A stretch of DNA of 64,000 nt, from the NCBI GenBank assembly GCA_049509515.1, contig JBEKZV010000012.1:1-64000 (forward strand). The letters are read 5' to 3'. Position 1 is the first letter of the stretch, and each line of letters starts with the position of its first letter. Both the position numbers and the translations under genes were made by a program. This DNA is from JBEKCP01 sp049509515 (GTDB taxonomy: Bacteria > Planctomycetota > Planctomycetia > Pirellulales > Thermoguttaceae). Shown one piece after another: positions 54,765 through 63,302 of this stretch. The notes below the pieces were generated by a model, which was not told the origin of the DNA, made no database searches, and saw only the letters and a list, made by a program, of their open reading frames with translations.

Positions 54765-56120
54765 ATGAACTGCAAACGCGTGCTCTTGACGGAAAAAGAA
54801 CTGCCCACCGCCTGGTACAACCTCCAGGCCGACCTCCCGCAACCGGTCCCCCCGCCGCTGGACCCCGGGACGCACCAGCCGGTCGACCCCGCCCAACTGG
54901 AGAGGGTGTTTGCTCGGGCCCTGCTCGGGCAGGAAGTCAGCCGCGAGCGGTGGATCGAGATCCCCGAGGAGGTCCGCCGCGTGTATGCCATCTGGCGGCC
55001 CTCGCCGCTGGTGCGCGCGGACAACCTGGAGCGGGCCCTCGGCACCCCGGCCCGCATCTATTTCAAGGACGAAAGTCACAGCCCCCCCGGCAGCCACAAG
55101 CCCAACACGGCCGTCCCCCAGGCCTACTACAACAAGATCGAGGGGATCGACCGGCTCACGACCGAGACGGGTGCGGGCCAATGGGGCGCGGCCCTGGCCT
55201 TCGCCTGCAAGATGTTCGACGTCCACTGCCAGATATTCATGGTCAAGGTGAGCTACCACCAGAAACCGTACCGGCGGATGATGATGCACATCTGGGGCGG
55301 CGAAGTGACGGCCAGCCCCTCGACCAAGACCCAGGCCGGCCGGAGCATTCTCGAAAAAGACCCCGACTGCCCCGGCAGCCTGGGCATCGCCATCAGCGAG
55401 GCCGTCGAGTCGGCCGTCACCCACGACGCCACCCGCTACACGCTCGGCAGCGTGCTGAACCACGTGCTCCTGCACCAGACCGTGATCGGCCTGGAGGCGG
55501 AGAAGCAGTTCGAGCTTATCGAGGATTTTCCCGACGTGGTGATCGGCTGCGTCGGCGGCGGCAGCAATTTCGCCGGCCTGAGCTTCCCGTTCCTCCGCCA
55601 CAAGCTCGAGGGCCGCGAGATCCGCTTCATTGCCTGCGAGCCCCAAAGCTGCCCCTCGATGAGCCGCGGCCAGTACCGCTACGACTTCGGCGACACCACG
55701 CAACTGACGCCGCTCCTGAAGATGTGTACGCTGGGCCACAGCTTCATGCCGCCCGGCATCCATGCCGGCGGGCTCCGCTACCACGGCATGGCGCCGATGG
55801 TCAGCCTCACGAAGCAGATGGGGCTGGTCGAGGCCCAGGCCTTCCACCAGATCGAGAGTTTCGAGGCCGCCCGGCTGTTCGCCGCCACCGAAGGCACCAT
55901 CCCCGCCCCCGAGACCTCGCACGCCATCCGCGCGGCAATCGTCGAGGCCCTCCGCTGCAAGGAGACGGGCCGGGAGGAGTGCATCCTGGTGAACTTCAGC
56001 GGCCACGGCCTGTGCGACATGGGCTCCTACGAGAAGTTCTTCGCCGGCCACCTGGAAGACTACGCCTATCCCCAGGAGAAGATCGAGGCCGCCCTGGCCG
56101 AGCTGCCGGTGGTGGCGTGA
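54765..56120 (+). CDS. trpB: tryptophan synthase beta-like protein, TrpB2 type
   Basis: 451 residues, longer at the N-terminus than TrpB1, as in the TrpB2 group. PLP-binding Lys in SHKPNTAVPQAYY; the phosphate cup reads VGGGSNFAG; the substrate loop ETGAGQWG is intact. The LPTAWYNL start and RPSPLVRADNLE segment are TrpB2 marks. The enzyme converts indole and serine to tryptophan, or salvages indole, since TrpB2 proteins often work without TrpA. No trpA or other trp gene is nearby. Start ATG 54765 follows GAGGGG. Divergent from the FHA gene. Confidence 0.92.
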   Translation: MNCKRVLLTEKELPTAWYNLQADLPQPVPPPLDPGTHQPVDPAQLERVFARALLGQEVSRERWIEIPEEVRRVYAIWRPSPLVRADNLERALGTPARIYFKDESHSPPGSHKPNTAVPQAYYNKIEGIDRLTTETGAGQWGAALAFACKMFDVHCQIFMVKVSYHQKPYRRMMMHIWGGEVTASPSTKTQAGRSILEKDPDCPGSLGIAISEAVESAVTHDATRYTLGSVLNHVLLHQTVIGLEAEKQFELIEDFPDVVIGCVGGGSNFAGLSFPFLRHKLEGREIRFIACEPQSCPSMSRGQYRYDFGDTTQLTPLLKMCTLGHSFMPPGIHAGGLRYHGMAPMVSLTKQMGLVEAQAFHQIESFEAARLFAATEGTIPAPETSHAIRAAIVEALRCKETGREECILVNFSGHGLCDMGSYEKFFAGHLEDYAYPQEKIEAALAELPVVA

Positions 56121-56122
56121 GG

Positions 56123-56190
56123 CAGTGGGTAGTGGGCAGTGGGCAGTGAAAGATAAGACTTATGGGTCCCATGAGTCCTATGAGTCCCAA
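56123..56190. repeat. composite GGGCAGTG / TATGGGTCCCA repeat, copy 2
   Basis: AGTGGGCAGTGGGCAGTG, then AAGACTTATGGGTCCCATGA and GTCCTATGAGTCCC. It is followed by CCACCAGCCACCAGCCAC triplet-like repeats (56196-56218). Confidence 0.7.
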
Positions 56191-56217
56191 GTCCCACCAG
56201 CCACCAGCCACCAGCCA

Positions 56218-57015
56218 CTATTCACTAGTCACTGTGATCTCCCACACCAAATCGTCCACGTTAAGCGGCTTGGCCAGCACGGCCGCCGCGCCGGCCGCCA
56301 GGAAACGCTCGAGGTCCTCGATCCGCGGGAAGTCCATCAGGGCCACCACGGGAGCGGGGGCCACCGCGGTGGCGAGCCGGCGGAGCTGGTTCAATTCCCA
56401 TTGGCTGCCGTCGCTGGCGTCGAAGATCGCGGCCGTCGCCCCCTCGGCCCGCGCGGCCTGCGGCTCGCGGAGCCAGACGGTCGCGTAGCCGCACGCCCGG
56501 CACACCGCCGCCAGCAAGGCCTCCATCTCGAAGCACGGCGTGGCCAGCAGCACCAGGCCCTGCCGCCGCGGCCAGGGAGTTTTCGACGCGGCCAGCAGGC
56601 GCTCCTCCTCGGTGGCGGTTGCGGGCAGGTCCCACGTGGAGTCGCGGCCTGCCAAAATCCGCCGCAACTGCCGCTGGCAGCGTGCCGGCCCCTGGTGCCA
56701 ATACAGGCGGATCACACCGGGCGAAGGCCGGCCGGAGCGCATCTCCCCCTCGCACCAACTGCCCAGCAGGGCCACCACCCGCGCCAGCGGCGCCCGGCGG
56801 CGCAGCCCGTCCAGGGCGGCCGGCGAGAACTGCCCGGGATAGGTCTGGGCCACGACGATCACGTCGGGGGTCCACTGCCCGCCGGCCAACTCCGCGGCCG
56901 CGTCGTCGGCCGAGCGCGCGTGCCGAACGTGGCCCGGGGCCTCCAGCACTTCCCGCGCCCGGCGGAATTCCGCCCGCAGCGTGTCACCCAGGAGCAAGAT
57001 GGATATCTCGTTCAC
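56218..57015 (-). CDS. two-part response-regulator-like (pseudo-receiver) protein
   Basis: 265 residues. Two segments with alternating beta/alpha pattern resemble receiver domains: residues 1-100 (EISILLLGDTLRAEFRRARE; PDVIVVAQTYPGQF) and 150-265 (GLVLLATPCFEMEALLAAVC; TAAIFDASDGSQWELN; VLAKPLNVDDLVWEI with a conserved Lys-Pro). The acidic phosphorylation pocket is missing or incomplete, so phosphotransfer is unlikely. GTG 57015 starts 12 bases after the upstream HTH-EIIA gene, so the two are probably co-transcribed. A scaffold or atypical signalling role is inferred. Confidence 0.7.
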   Translation of the reverse strand: MNEISILLLGDTLRAEFRRAREVLEAPGHVRHARSADDAAAELAGGQWTPDVIVVAQTYPGQFSPAALDGLRRRAPLARVVALLGSWCEGEMRSGRPSPGVIRLYWHQGPARCQRQLRRILAGRDSTWDLPATATEEERLLAASKTPWPRRQGLVLLATPCFEMEALLAAVCRACGYATVWLREPQAARAEGATAAIFDASDGSQWELNQLRRLATAVAPAPVVALMDFPRIEDLERFLAAGAAAVLAKPLNVDDLVWEITVTSE

Positions 57016-57026
57016 GGCGCTTGCGA

Positions 57027-57731
57027 TCAGAGCTTCGCCTCGGTATCGACGATGAGTTGCCGGGCGGCGGCGGCGTCGGGGACCGCGCGGAGCAAGCCGA
57101 GAAAACCGGGCGTGGCCAGCACGCGGCTCAGCCGCGCCAAGACCCGCAGGTGACTGCGGTCGTCCAGCGAGCAGATCAGGAAGAACACGTCGGTCATCGG
57201 GGCATCCGTCCCGAACGGGATGCCCGTGGTCGTGCAGCCCAGGGCCAGGCACGCCTGGGCGAGGATCTTGGGCATCGGGCGGCGGGGGTGCAGCAGGGCC
57301 ACGCCGTTGCCCAGCGCCGTCGTGTGCATTTCCTCGCGGGAGCGGACCGCCTCGGCCATTACGCCGGGGTCCCACAGCCAGCCCGTCCGGCCCGCCAGCT
57401 CGACCATCGCGTCGACGACCGACCACCGCGTCCTGGCGAGCAGGGGAATGGCGATGGCCTCCGGCGGCAGCAGCGCGGCCAGGCGGATCTCCGCCTCCTG
57501 GCCGGTCGGGGCGGACCGATCGAGCACCCCCTCGACCTCGACCAGCTCCACCCCGTCCGACACGCCGATCCGCCGCTCGAACCAATGATGGATGTCGGCC
57601 TTGGAGAACTTCCACTGTCCGGAGACCTTCCGGCCGGGCAACTGCCCGCGGTCGGCCAGCCGGGCCACCTGCTGCGGCGTCAGGTGGAGGTAGCGGGCCA
57701 GTCCGGCCAGGTCGAAGTCGCTGTGCGGCAT
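57027..57731 (-). CDS. excisionase-type HTH fused to PTS EIIA (PtsN-like) domain
   Basis: 234 residues. The N-terminal ~55 residues form a MerR/excisionase-like HTH (LTPQQVARLADRGQLPGRKV, SGQWKFSKADIHHWFER). The rest is a fructose/nitrogen-type EIIA domain (residues 80-230) with the phospho-His in NGVALLHPRRP. EIIA-Ntr-like proteins regulate rather than transport; the HTH points to DNA or partner binding. No PTS EI, HPr or EIIB gene is in the window, so phosphate donors must be elsewhere. ATG 57731 has GGAAGG six bases upstream. It is divergent from the MurE-like gene and upstream of the pseudo-receiver gene. Confidence 0.85.
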   Translation of the reverse strand: MPHSDFDLAGLARYLHLTPQQVARLADRGQLPGRKVSGQWKFSKADIHHWFERRIGVSDGVELVEVEGVLDRSAPTGQEAEIRLAALLPPEAIAIPLLARTRWSVVDAMVELAGRTGWLWDPGVMAEAVRSREEMHTTALGNGVALLHPRRPMPKILAQACLALGCTTTGIPFGTDAPMTDVFFLICSLDDRSHLRVLARLSRVLATPGFLGLLRAVPDAAAARQLIVDTEAKL

Positions 57732-57843
57732 AACGGGCCTTCCGCCGGCTCGGCATCAGGGGCTAACGGAACGAAGGGACTGTTTATTATCGCCTTTCTG
57801 TCCCCAGGCGTAAACGCCCGGGCTTCGGAAAAACAAACTCGCC

Positions 57844-57871
57844 TTGACAGATCGGCGGAAATCGAGACAAT
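57844..57871 (+). promoter_or_regulatory. candidate promoter of MurE-like gene
   Basis: Perfect TTGACA, 16-base spacer, GACAAT (4 of 6). About 50 bases before the GTG at 57921. Confidence 0.4.
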
Positions 57872-57920
57872 CCGGCCCACGCTCGGGATGCAGGACGCTG
57901 GGGCAAGGAGGCCCGGGACT

Positions 57921-59312
57921 GTGCAAGTCTGTTCTACCGTTGCGCCTCGATTGAGCCTTCGGGCCCTGCTGCCGGAGGCCGAAATCCTCGGGACCGACGA
58001 CCTGCGGGTCGGCCGTTGCGTGTCCGACTGGCGCGAGGTCGAGGCCGGCGACCTGTTCGCCGCGCTGGGCGGTGACCGCGGCCAGCACGGGGCGGGCATC
58101 CCGGAGGCAGTCGCCCGCGGGGCCGCCGCCGTGGTCTGCCAGAAGGCCCCCGCCGACCGGGACGTGCCGCTCTGCCTCGTCCCCAACGCCCGCGACGCTT
58201 ACGGCCGCATCTGCCAGGCCCTGGCCGGCAACCCCAGCCAGCAGCTCAAGGTGATCGGCATCGCCGGGGCCAACGGCAAGACGACGACAAGCTGCCTCGT
58301 GACAAGCGTGCTGTTGCAGGCGGGCGGCCGCGTGGGCCTCTTGGGGAGCCTGGGCTACCTAGACGGCCAGGCGATCGAGCCGGCCGCCCACCCCACGCCG
58401 CCGGCCGATCGGCTGGCCGCCCTCTTGGCCCGCATGGTCGCCAACGGCTGCTCGCACGCCGTCGTGGAAGTGACGCGCCGCTCGCTGGCCGAGTCCCGCA
58501 TGGCGGGCGTGCGGCTGGACGTGGCCTGCATCACCGCTGCCCGCGGCGACCGGCTCTTCGATTACCTGGCCCCCGAGGGCTTCGCGGTGCTCAATGCCGA
58601 CGATCCGGCGGCCGCGGCCTGCCTGCGGAAGCTGGACGGCCCGGCCCTGACCGTGGGCATCGACCGCCAGGCGGAGATCATGGGAACTCTGCTGGAGCAG
58701 TGCCCCAGCGAGCAGATGTTTCTCTTGACCGCGGGCAGCGAGACGGTGCCCGTCCGCACGCGGATGATCGGGACCCCGCACGTGTACCACTGCCTGACGG
58801 CGGCGGCCGTGGGCCTGGCCTACGGGATCGACCTCTTGGCGGTGGTCCGCGGCCTGGAGGCGGTCGAGTATGTGCCGGGCCGGCTCGAGCGGATCGAGTG
58901 CGGCCAGCCGTTTGGCGTGTTCGTCGACGCGGCCCGCACGCCCGCCGCACTGGCGGCCTGCCTCCAGATGTTGCGGAAGGTGACGGCGGGGCGGCTGATG
59001 TGCGTCTTTAAGGTCCGCGGCGACCGCCGGCTCTCGCCGCGCCCAACGGGGCCGCGGCTGGGCCAGGTCCTGGAAACCGCCGCCGACCAGACCGTCCTCA
59101 CGAGCGACCACCTCCCGGGCGAAGACCTCCGGCAGGCCGTGGCACAAGTCCTCGACGACTTCCGGCAGCCGCAGAACGTCCGCGTCATCGCCGACCGCGC
59201 CGCGGCCGTCCGCTGGGCGATGGCCGAGGCCCAGCCCGGCGACTGCGTGTTGCTGGCCGGTCAGGCGGACGACGGCCAGATCGCCCGGCAGTGGCTCTAT
59301 CAAAGGGATTAG
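57921..59312 (+). CDS. divergent MurE-like Mur ligase
   Basis: 463 residues. A MurE-like N-terminal domain (VSDWREVEAGDLFAALGG), an intact P-loop GIAGANGKTTTS (near 112-123) and the C-terminal ligase domain (VFVDAARTPAALAACLQMLR). True MurE adds the third amino acid to UDP-MurNAc-L-Ala-D-Glu. Here several positions differ: the EVSSHAL motif is EVTRRSLA; the stretch that normally carries DHLDYHG and the carbamylated Lys is almost absent (TAARGDRLFDYLAPEG, near 200-215); and the DNPR motif region reads DHLPGED. Activity is therefore questionable. GTG 57921 follows AAGGAGG nine bases upstream. The MurF-like gene follows on the same strand. Confidence 0.75.
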   Translation: MQVCSTVAPRLSLRALLPEAEILGTDDLRVGRCVSDWREVEAGDLFAALGGDRGQHGAGIPEAVARGAAAVVCQKAPADRDVPLCLVPNARDAYGRICQALAGNPSQQLKVIGIAGANGKTTTSCLVTSVLLQAGGRVGLLGSLGYLDGQAIEPAAHPTPPADRLAALLARMVANGCSHAVVEVTRRSLAESRMAGVRLDVACITAARGDRLFDYLAPEGFAVLNADDPAAAACLRKLDGPALTVGIDRQAEIMGTLLEQCPSEQMFLLTAGSETVPVRTRMIGTPHVYHCLTAAAVGLAYGIDLLAVVRGLEAVEYVPGRLERIECGQPFGVFVDAARTPAALAACLQMLRKVTAGRLMCVFKVRGDRRLSPRPTGPRLGQVLETAADQTVLTSDHLPGEDLRQAVAQVLDDFRQPQNVRVIADRAAAVRWAMAEAQPGDCVLLAGQADDGQIARQWLYQRD

Positions 59313-59353
59313 GGATTAGGGATTGGGGATTTGGAGCCGCTTGCGGCTTCGCA
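59308..59353. repeat. GATTAGGG and GCTTGCGGCTTCGCA repeats between the Mur-like genes
   Basis: GGATTAGGGATTAGGGATTG, then GCCGCTTGCGGCTTCGCA. The same two motifs occur at the hdrA 3' end (33689-33709) and at 17700-17730 and 43003-43020. The MurE-like stop TAG lies in the first motif. Confidence 0.7.
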
Positions 59354-59358
59354 CGAGC

Positions 59359-60825
59359 ATGGAAACCCTGCACGATCTCGAACAGGCCACACTGGGGCGC
59401 GTCCTGCCGGAAGGCGCGGGACCCCAGGGGTGCCCTGCCGCCGCGCCGCTGGGCCGCATCGAGACCGACAGCCGCCAGATCCAGCCGGGCGACGTCTTCT
59501 GGAGCCTCCAGGGCCCGAACCACGGCCGGGCAAGTTCCGTCGAGGAAGCGCTCCGCCACGGGGCGGCCGGGGCCGTCGTCCCGCGAGACGCCCAACAGCA
59601 ACTCGCCGACTGGCTCGGCCTCCAGCCGGGAGCCTGGCTGCTGGAAGTCGAGGACACCTACCGTGCGCTCGTCCAATGGGCCACCTGGAAGCGCGAGCGA
59701 TTCACCGGCACGCTGGTGGCCGTCAGCGGCGGCGTCGGCAGTTCGACCGCCCGCCGGATGATCCACGCCGTGCTCGGGAGCCGCCTGGCGGGAACCGCCT
59801 GCCCGCGGAACGTCAACAACCGCCTGGGCGTGCCTCTGGGCACGCTCGAACTGCGGCCCCAGCACGACTACGCGGTGCTGGAACTGGCCGCCGGCCCGGC
59901 GGGCGAGATCTCGGAGCTGGCCGGGCTGGTCCGGCCCAAGGTCGCCGTGATCCTGCCGGCTGCCGACACCCACGCCGGCGGCTGCGGGAACCGCCAGGGT
60001 GCCGCCGACGCCAAGGGCGACCTCCTGGCTGCGCTGCCGGCCGACGGTCACGCCGTGCTGGCCGACGATCCGTGGCTCTCGGCCGCGGCCGCGCGGTGCG
60101 CAGCCCCGATCACCTGGATCGGCGCCAGCTCCCGCTGCCATTTGCGGGCCGTCCAGATGGAGAGTGCCCGCGGGCGGCTGAGCTTCCGCGTGGCCGTCGG
60201 CGAGCCGAGCCTGGTGGACGAGCCGGCCCCGGGCGGGATCGCCGGCGAGCGCTTCTCGGTGCCCGCCTGGGGGCCACACCACCTCCGCGCCGCCCTGGCC
60301 GCCGTGGCCTTGGGCCGCATGACGGGCTTCGACCTGGCACACATCGCCGCGGCCCTGGAGAACTTCCACAGCGTGCCCGTGGGGTGCGAAGTCGTCGAAA
60401 TTCGCGGGGCCACGATCCTCCGCGACGGTGGCGACTGCGGCCCGGCGGCCATGCGGGCGGCCATCGAGCTGGTCGAGGACCTCGAGTCCTCCGGCCGGCG
60501 GATCGTCGTCTGCGGCAGCGTCTCGCCGCGGGATGCGCAAGCGGCGGCCGCCCACTGGCAACTCGGCAAGCAGATCGTCGAGCTCGGCGGCGCCACACTA
60601 CTGATTGCCTGCGGCCCGATGGCCCGGCACGTCACGGCCGGCGCCCGCGCCGCCGGCATGGTCCGCTCCCGCGCCATCCCGTGCGACAGCCTCGCAGACG
60701 CCTTGCCCTACCTCGGCCAGGCAATTCTTCCCGGCGACGTGGTCCTCGTAAAGACCGCGGAGGGCATGGATCTCGAGCGGGTCGCTGAAGCCCTTGGCCA
60801 CTACCCCCAGCGGCGAATTGCGTGA
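59359..60825 (+). CDS. divergent MurF-like Mur ligase with broken P-loop
   Basis: 488 residues. Three-domain Mur ligase layout: IETDSRQIQPGDVFWSLQGP at the N-terminus, central NVNNRLGVPLGTLEL, and a C-terminal GRRIVVCGSV domain. MurF adds D-Ala-D-Ala to the UDP-MurNAc tripeptide. The ATP P-loop normally G-x-N-G-K-T-T reads SGGVGSSTARR (near 122-132), so the Lys and following Thr are lost, and the DxYNANPDSM motif reads DGGDCGPAAM. Canonical ATP-driven ligation is unlikely. ATG 59359 is chosen because the upstream 12 codons are repeat sequence. A GGACCCCAGGGGTGCCC-type repeat is translated near residues 21-26. Confidence 0.75.
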   Translation: METLHDLEQATLGRVLPEGAGPQGCPAAAPLGRIETDSRQIQPGDVFWSLQGPNHGRASSVEEALRHGAAGAVVPRDAQQQLADWLGLQPGAWLLEVEDTYRALVQWATWKRERFTGTLVAVSGGVGSSTARRMIHAVLGSRLAGTACPRNVNNRLGVPLGTLELRPQHDYAVLELAAGPAGEISELAGLVRPKVAVILPAADTHAGGCGNRQGAADAKGDLLAALPADGHAVLADDPWLSAAAARCAAPITWIGASSRCHLRAVQMESARGRLSFRVAVGEPSLVDEPAPGGIAGERFSVPAWGPHHLRAALAAVALGRMTGFDLAHIAAALENFHSVPVGCEVVEIRGATILRDGGDCGPAAMRAAIELVEDLESSGRRIVVCGSVSPRDAQAAAAHWQLGKQIVELGGATLLIACGPMARHVTAGARAAGMVRSRAIPCDSLADALPYLGQAILPGDVVLVKTAEGMDLERVAEALGHYPQRRIA

Positions 60826-61042
60826 AAAAGCGGTCGGTTATCCGCCGTCACTGGCAACCGATCACCGACAACTGACAACTGACCTAATGAACCATTTGCG
60901 AGTTCCGCCGTTAGCGCCGGGTTCGCAAGAGCCTGGCGCTTCCCCTCCCTCCTTGGGGCTGGAGCAAAAAGCTTGCCGGATCAAGCGGTATTTGGGTCAA
61001 CCGCTCCGGCGAGTGCTTCGCGGCGGAACTTTGTGCTGAGCG

Positions 61043-61070
61043 CCGGGACGGCGCGCCCGCGCCGTCCCGG
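61043..61070. terminator. perfect 13-bp-stem hairpin after alpha-galactosidase
   Basis: CCGGGACGGCGCG and CGCGCCGTCCCGG around a two-base loop, just 4 bases past the minus-strand stop of the alpha-galactosidase gene. No T-tract follows, so termination would need help from Rho or the hairpin acts on mRNA stability. Confidence 0.45.
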
Positions 61071-61074
61071 TTGC

Positions 61075-63063
61075 TCAGGGAACACGCGGCTTGCCCACCT
61101 TCACCAGCACCGTGCCGTGCGAGGGCACGCTGGCCTCGTAGGTGTGGGCGAAGCTGCCCGCATCCTTCTGTTGCCACAGGTCGCGGACGGACTGCGGGCC
61201 GCTGAGCTTCAACTGGGACCAACGCACCTTGACGCTCGCCGGGCTGCCGCCGCGGTTGAACAGGCCCACGGCCTGCGTGCCGTCGGCCAGCGGCCGGGCC
61301 CAGACTTCGCTCTGCTCGCCGTGGGCGATCCGCCCGGCCGGCCGGCCCAGCGGGTCTTGATTGACGGCGAGCACGTCGTCGTTGGTCAACAGGGCCAGGG
61401 TGAACGGCTCCAACTGCGACATGTCGCAGCCGATCAGCAGCGGCGCCGATTGCAGGCACCACAGGCTGATGTGCGTGATCTGCTCGTCGGGCTTGAGGTG
61501 CGTGCGGTGCAGGGCGGGTCCCCAGCCGACCTTGCCGACGACCAGCATGTCCGGGTCGTTCCAATGGCCCGGTCCGGCGTAGCGCTCGCGGCCGTCCTGG
61601 CCGAAGCCGATCCCGGCCATGCTGCCCCAACTGTCGCTGATGTCGCCGGTGGTCCGCCAGCAATTGCCGCCGACCTTCGCGCCCCACTTCCACACGTCGC
61701 CCATGCCGTACTGGCAGAGGCTGAAGACGATGTCCCGCGGGCAACGGTCCAGGGCCTGCCGCATGACCTGGTAGGGTTTCATCAGGCCGGCCAGGTCCGG
61801 GTTCCGCTCGATCTCGCCGTAGGAGCACCAATCGTACTTCAGGTAGTCGATGCCCCACTTGGCATAGGTGTCGGCGTCCTGCTGCTCGTGTTTCCAGCTT
61901 GCCTCGAAGCCGGCGCAGGTCTTGGGGCCGGGCGACGAGTAGATGCCCAGCTTCAGGCCCTTGCCGTGGACGTAGTCGGCCAGGGCCTTCATGTCCGGGA
62001 ACTTCTTGTTCGACTGGATGTGGCCGGTGGCGTCGCGGCCGCCTTCCCAGCAGTCGTCGATGTTGACGTATTGGAAGCCGTGGGCGGCCAGGCCGCTGGC
62101 GACCATGGCGTCGGCGGCGGCGCGGACCTTGGCGTCGTCGACCGCCCCGGCCCAACAGTTCCACGAGTTCCAGCCCATCGGCGGCGTGAGGGCCAGCTTG
62201 TGCTCCCCGCCGACGATCGTCAGCGTCCGGCGGAAGAGGCCGAGGGCGTTGCTCGCTGTCAATTCCACCTTCGTCGTGCCCGTTTCCTTCAGCGAGCCGG
62301 TGATCTGCCCCGTGGCCGCGTCGAGCGAAAGCCCTTCGGGCAGATTCTTGGCCGAGAAAACAACCGGCCGCTGGCCGGTGGCGGGAACGGTGAACAGAAA
62401 GGGGCGGCCCGGCGTGCTGCCGACGATCTGCGCACCGTGGATGGCGGGCGCAGGCGGCGTGGGGTGAACGATGTCCGGCACGGGGGCCGGCGGCGGCTCG
62501 AACGTCTGCGGCCGGGCGGTGGCCCCCGGCGCCAGGAGCAGCATGGCCCCGGCCCAGTCGGCGTGGTCGCTGTCGATGCCGTCGCCGGCGTCAGTGACCA
62601 CCAGCACCAGCGACTTGGCCCCCATGAGGTCGGCCGCGAGCATCTTCGGCTTCTGGCCGCCGCGGCACACGCCGCTGGCCGCCGCCTTCTTGCCGTCCAC
62701 CCAGATCTCGAACTCCACGCTCCCCTTGCTGCCGACCTCCTCGTCGACTCCCACCATCGAGACGAACCGCAGCACCGCGCCCTTCAGGTCGATCCGCATC
62801 TGGCTCTCGGCGTGCGTGCCCAGCCCGTGCTGGAAAGCCACGCCGCCGATCGCCAACGGGCGGCCGTCCACGGAGCGGCCGGCTTGCGGGGTGCCCCAGC
62901 CCTGCTCGATCTTGCCGAGGTCCAGGCTTTCCAGCCGGACGGCGTTGGCGGGGGTGTCCTTGCCTTGTAAGGCCGCGGTCTCCTCGGCGGCACGCAGGGC
63001 CGTCCCGCCCGCCAACAAGGCCAGCGGAACCAGTGCGGGCGAGATTCGTTGTGCGACGGACAT
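61075..63063 (-). CDS. secreted GH27 alpha-galactosidase with NPCBM domain
   Basis: 662 residues. Signal peptide (1-25), an NPCBM-type carbohydrate-binding domain (about 40-180: GGVAFQHGLGTHAESQMRID), a Pro-rich linker, an Ig-like domain (205-285), the GH27 (beta/alpha)8 barrel (about 290-560: TPPMGWNSWNCWAG; nucleophile Asp in YLKYDWCSYGE; acid/base Asp in GHWNDPDML) and a C-terminal beta domain. It removes terminal alpha-galactose from oligo- or polysaccharides outside the cell. GGGAG lies eight bases before ATG 63063. Single transcription unit on the minus strand. Consistent with a polysaccharide-degrading lifestyle. Confidence 0.94.
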   Translation of the reverse strand: MSVAQRISPALVPLALLAGGTALRAAEETAALQGKDTPANAVRLESLDLGKIEQGWGTPQAGRSVDGRPLAIGGVAFQHGLGTHAESQMRIDLKGAVLRFVSMVGVDEEVGSKGSVEFEIWVDGKKAAASGVCRGGQKPKMLAADLMGAKSLVLVVTDAGDGIDSDHADWAGAMLLLAPGATARPQTFEPPPAPVPDIVHPTPPAPAIHGAQIVGSTPGRPFLFTVPATGQRPVVFSAKNLPEGLSLDAATGQITGSLKETGTTKVELTASNALGLFRRTLTIVGGEHKLALTPPMGWNSWNCWAGAVDDAKVRAAADAMVASGLAAHGFQYVNIDDCWEGGRDATGHIQSNKKFPDMKALADYVHGKGLKLGIYSSPGPKTCAGFEASWKHEQQDADTYAKWGIDYLKYDWCSYGEIERNPDLAGLMKPYQVMRQALDRCPRDIVFSLCQYGMGDVWKWGAKVGGNCWRTTGDISDSWGSMAGIGFGQDGRERYAGPGHWNDPDMLVVGKVGWGPALHRTHLKPDEQITHISLWCLQSAPLLIGCDMSQLEPFTLALLTNDDVLAVNQDPLGRPAGRIAHGEQSEVWARPLADGTQAVGLFNRGGSPASVKVRWSQLKLSGPQSVRDLWQQKDAGSFAHTYEASVPSHGTVLVKVGKPRVP

Positions 63064-63234
63064 GGCGAGGTCTCCCGGGGGTTAACGGTGCGGGGCCGGA
63101 TCGAGCGGACTGCTTTGGGTGGTGGCAGCGGCCGCCCCTGTCGGCGGCCCTTGCCAGGGTATGTGAGTTTACCGGCGCGCGACCCGGAAAGCAAGAAACA
63201 CGCCCCGCCGGCAATGGGCAGTCCGGAAGGCGCC

Positions 63235-63262
63235 AATAAAGCCCGCCGACTGCGTCGGCGGG
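63235..63262 (-). terminator. intrinsic terminator of the partial gene at the right edge
   Basis: Minus strand: perfect stem CCCGCCGAC/GTCGGCGGG with a three-base loop followed by CTTTATT. It is about 40 bases after the stop of the gene ending at 63303. Confidence 0.6.
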
Positions 63263-63302
63263 TTGGGCGGACCGTGCCCGCCCCGCGCCCGGGGAAACGC
63301 GT

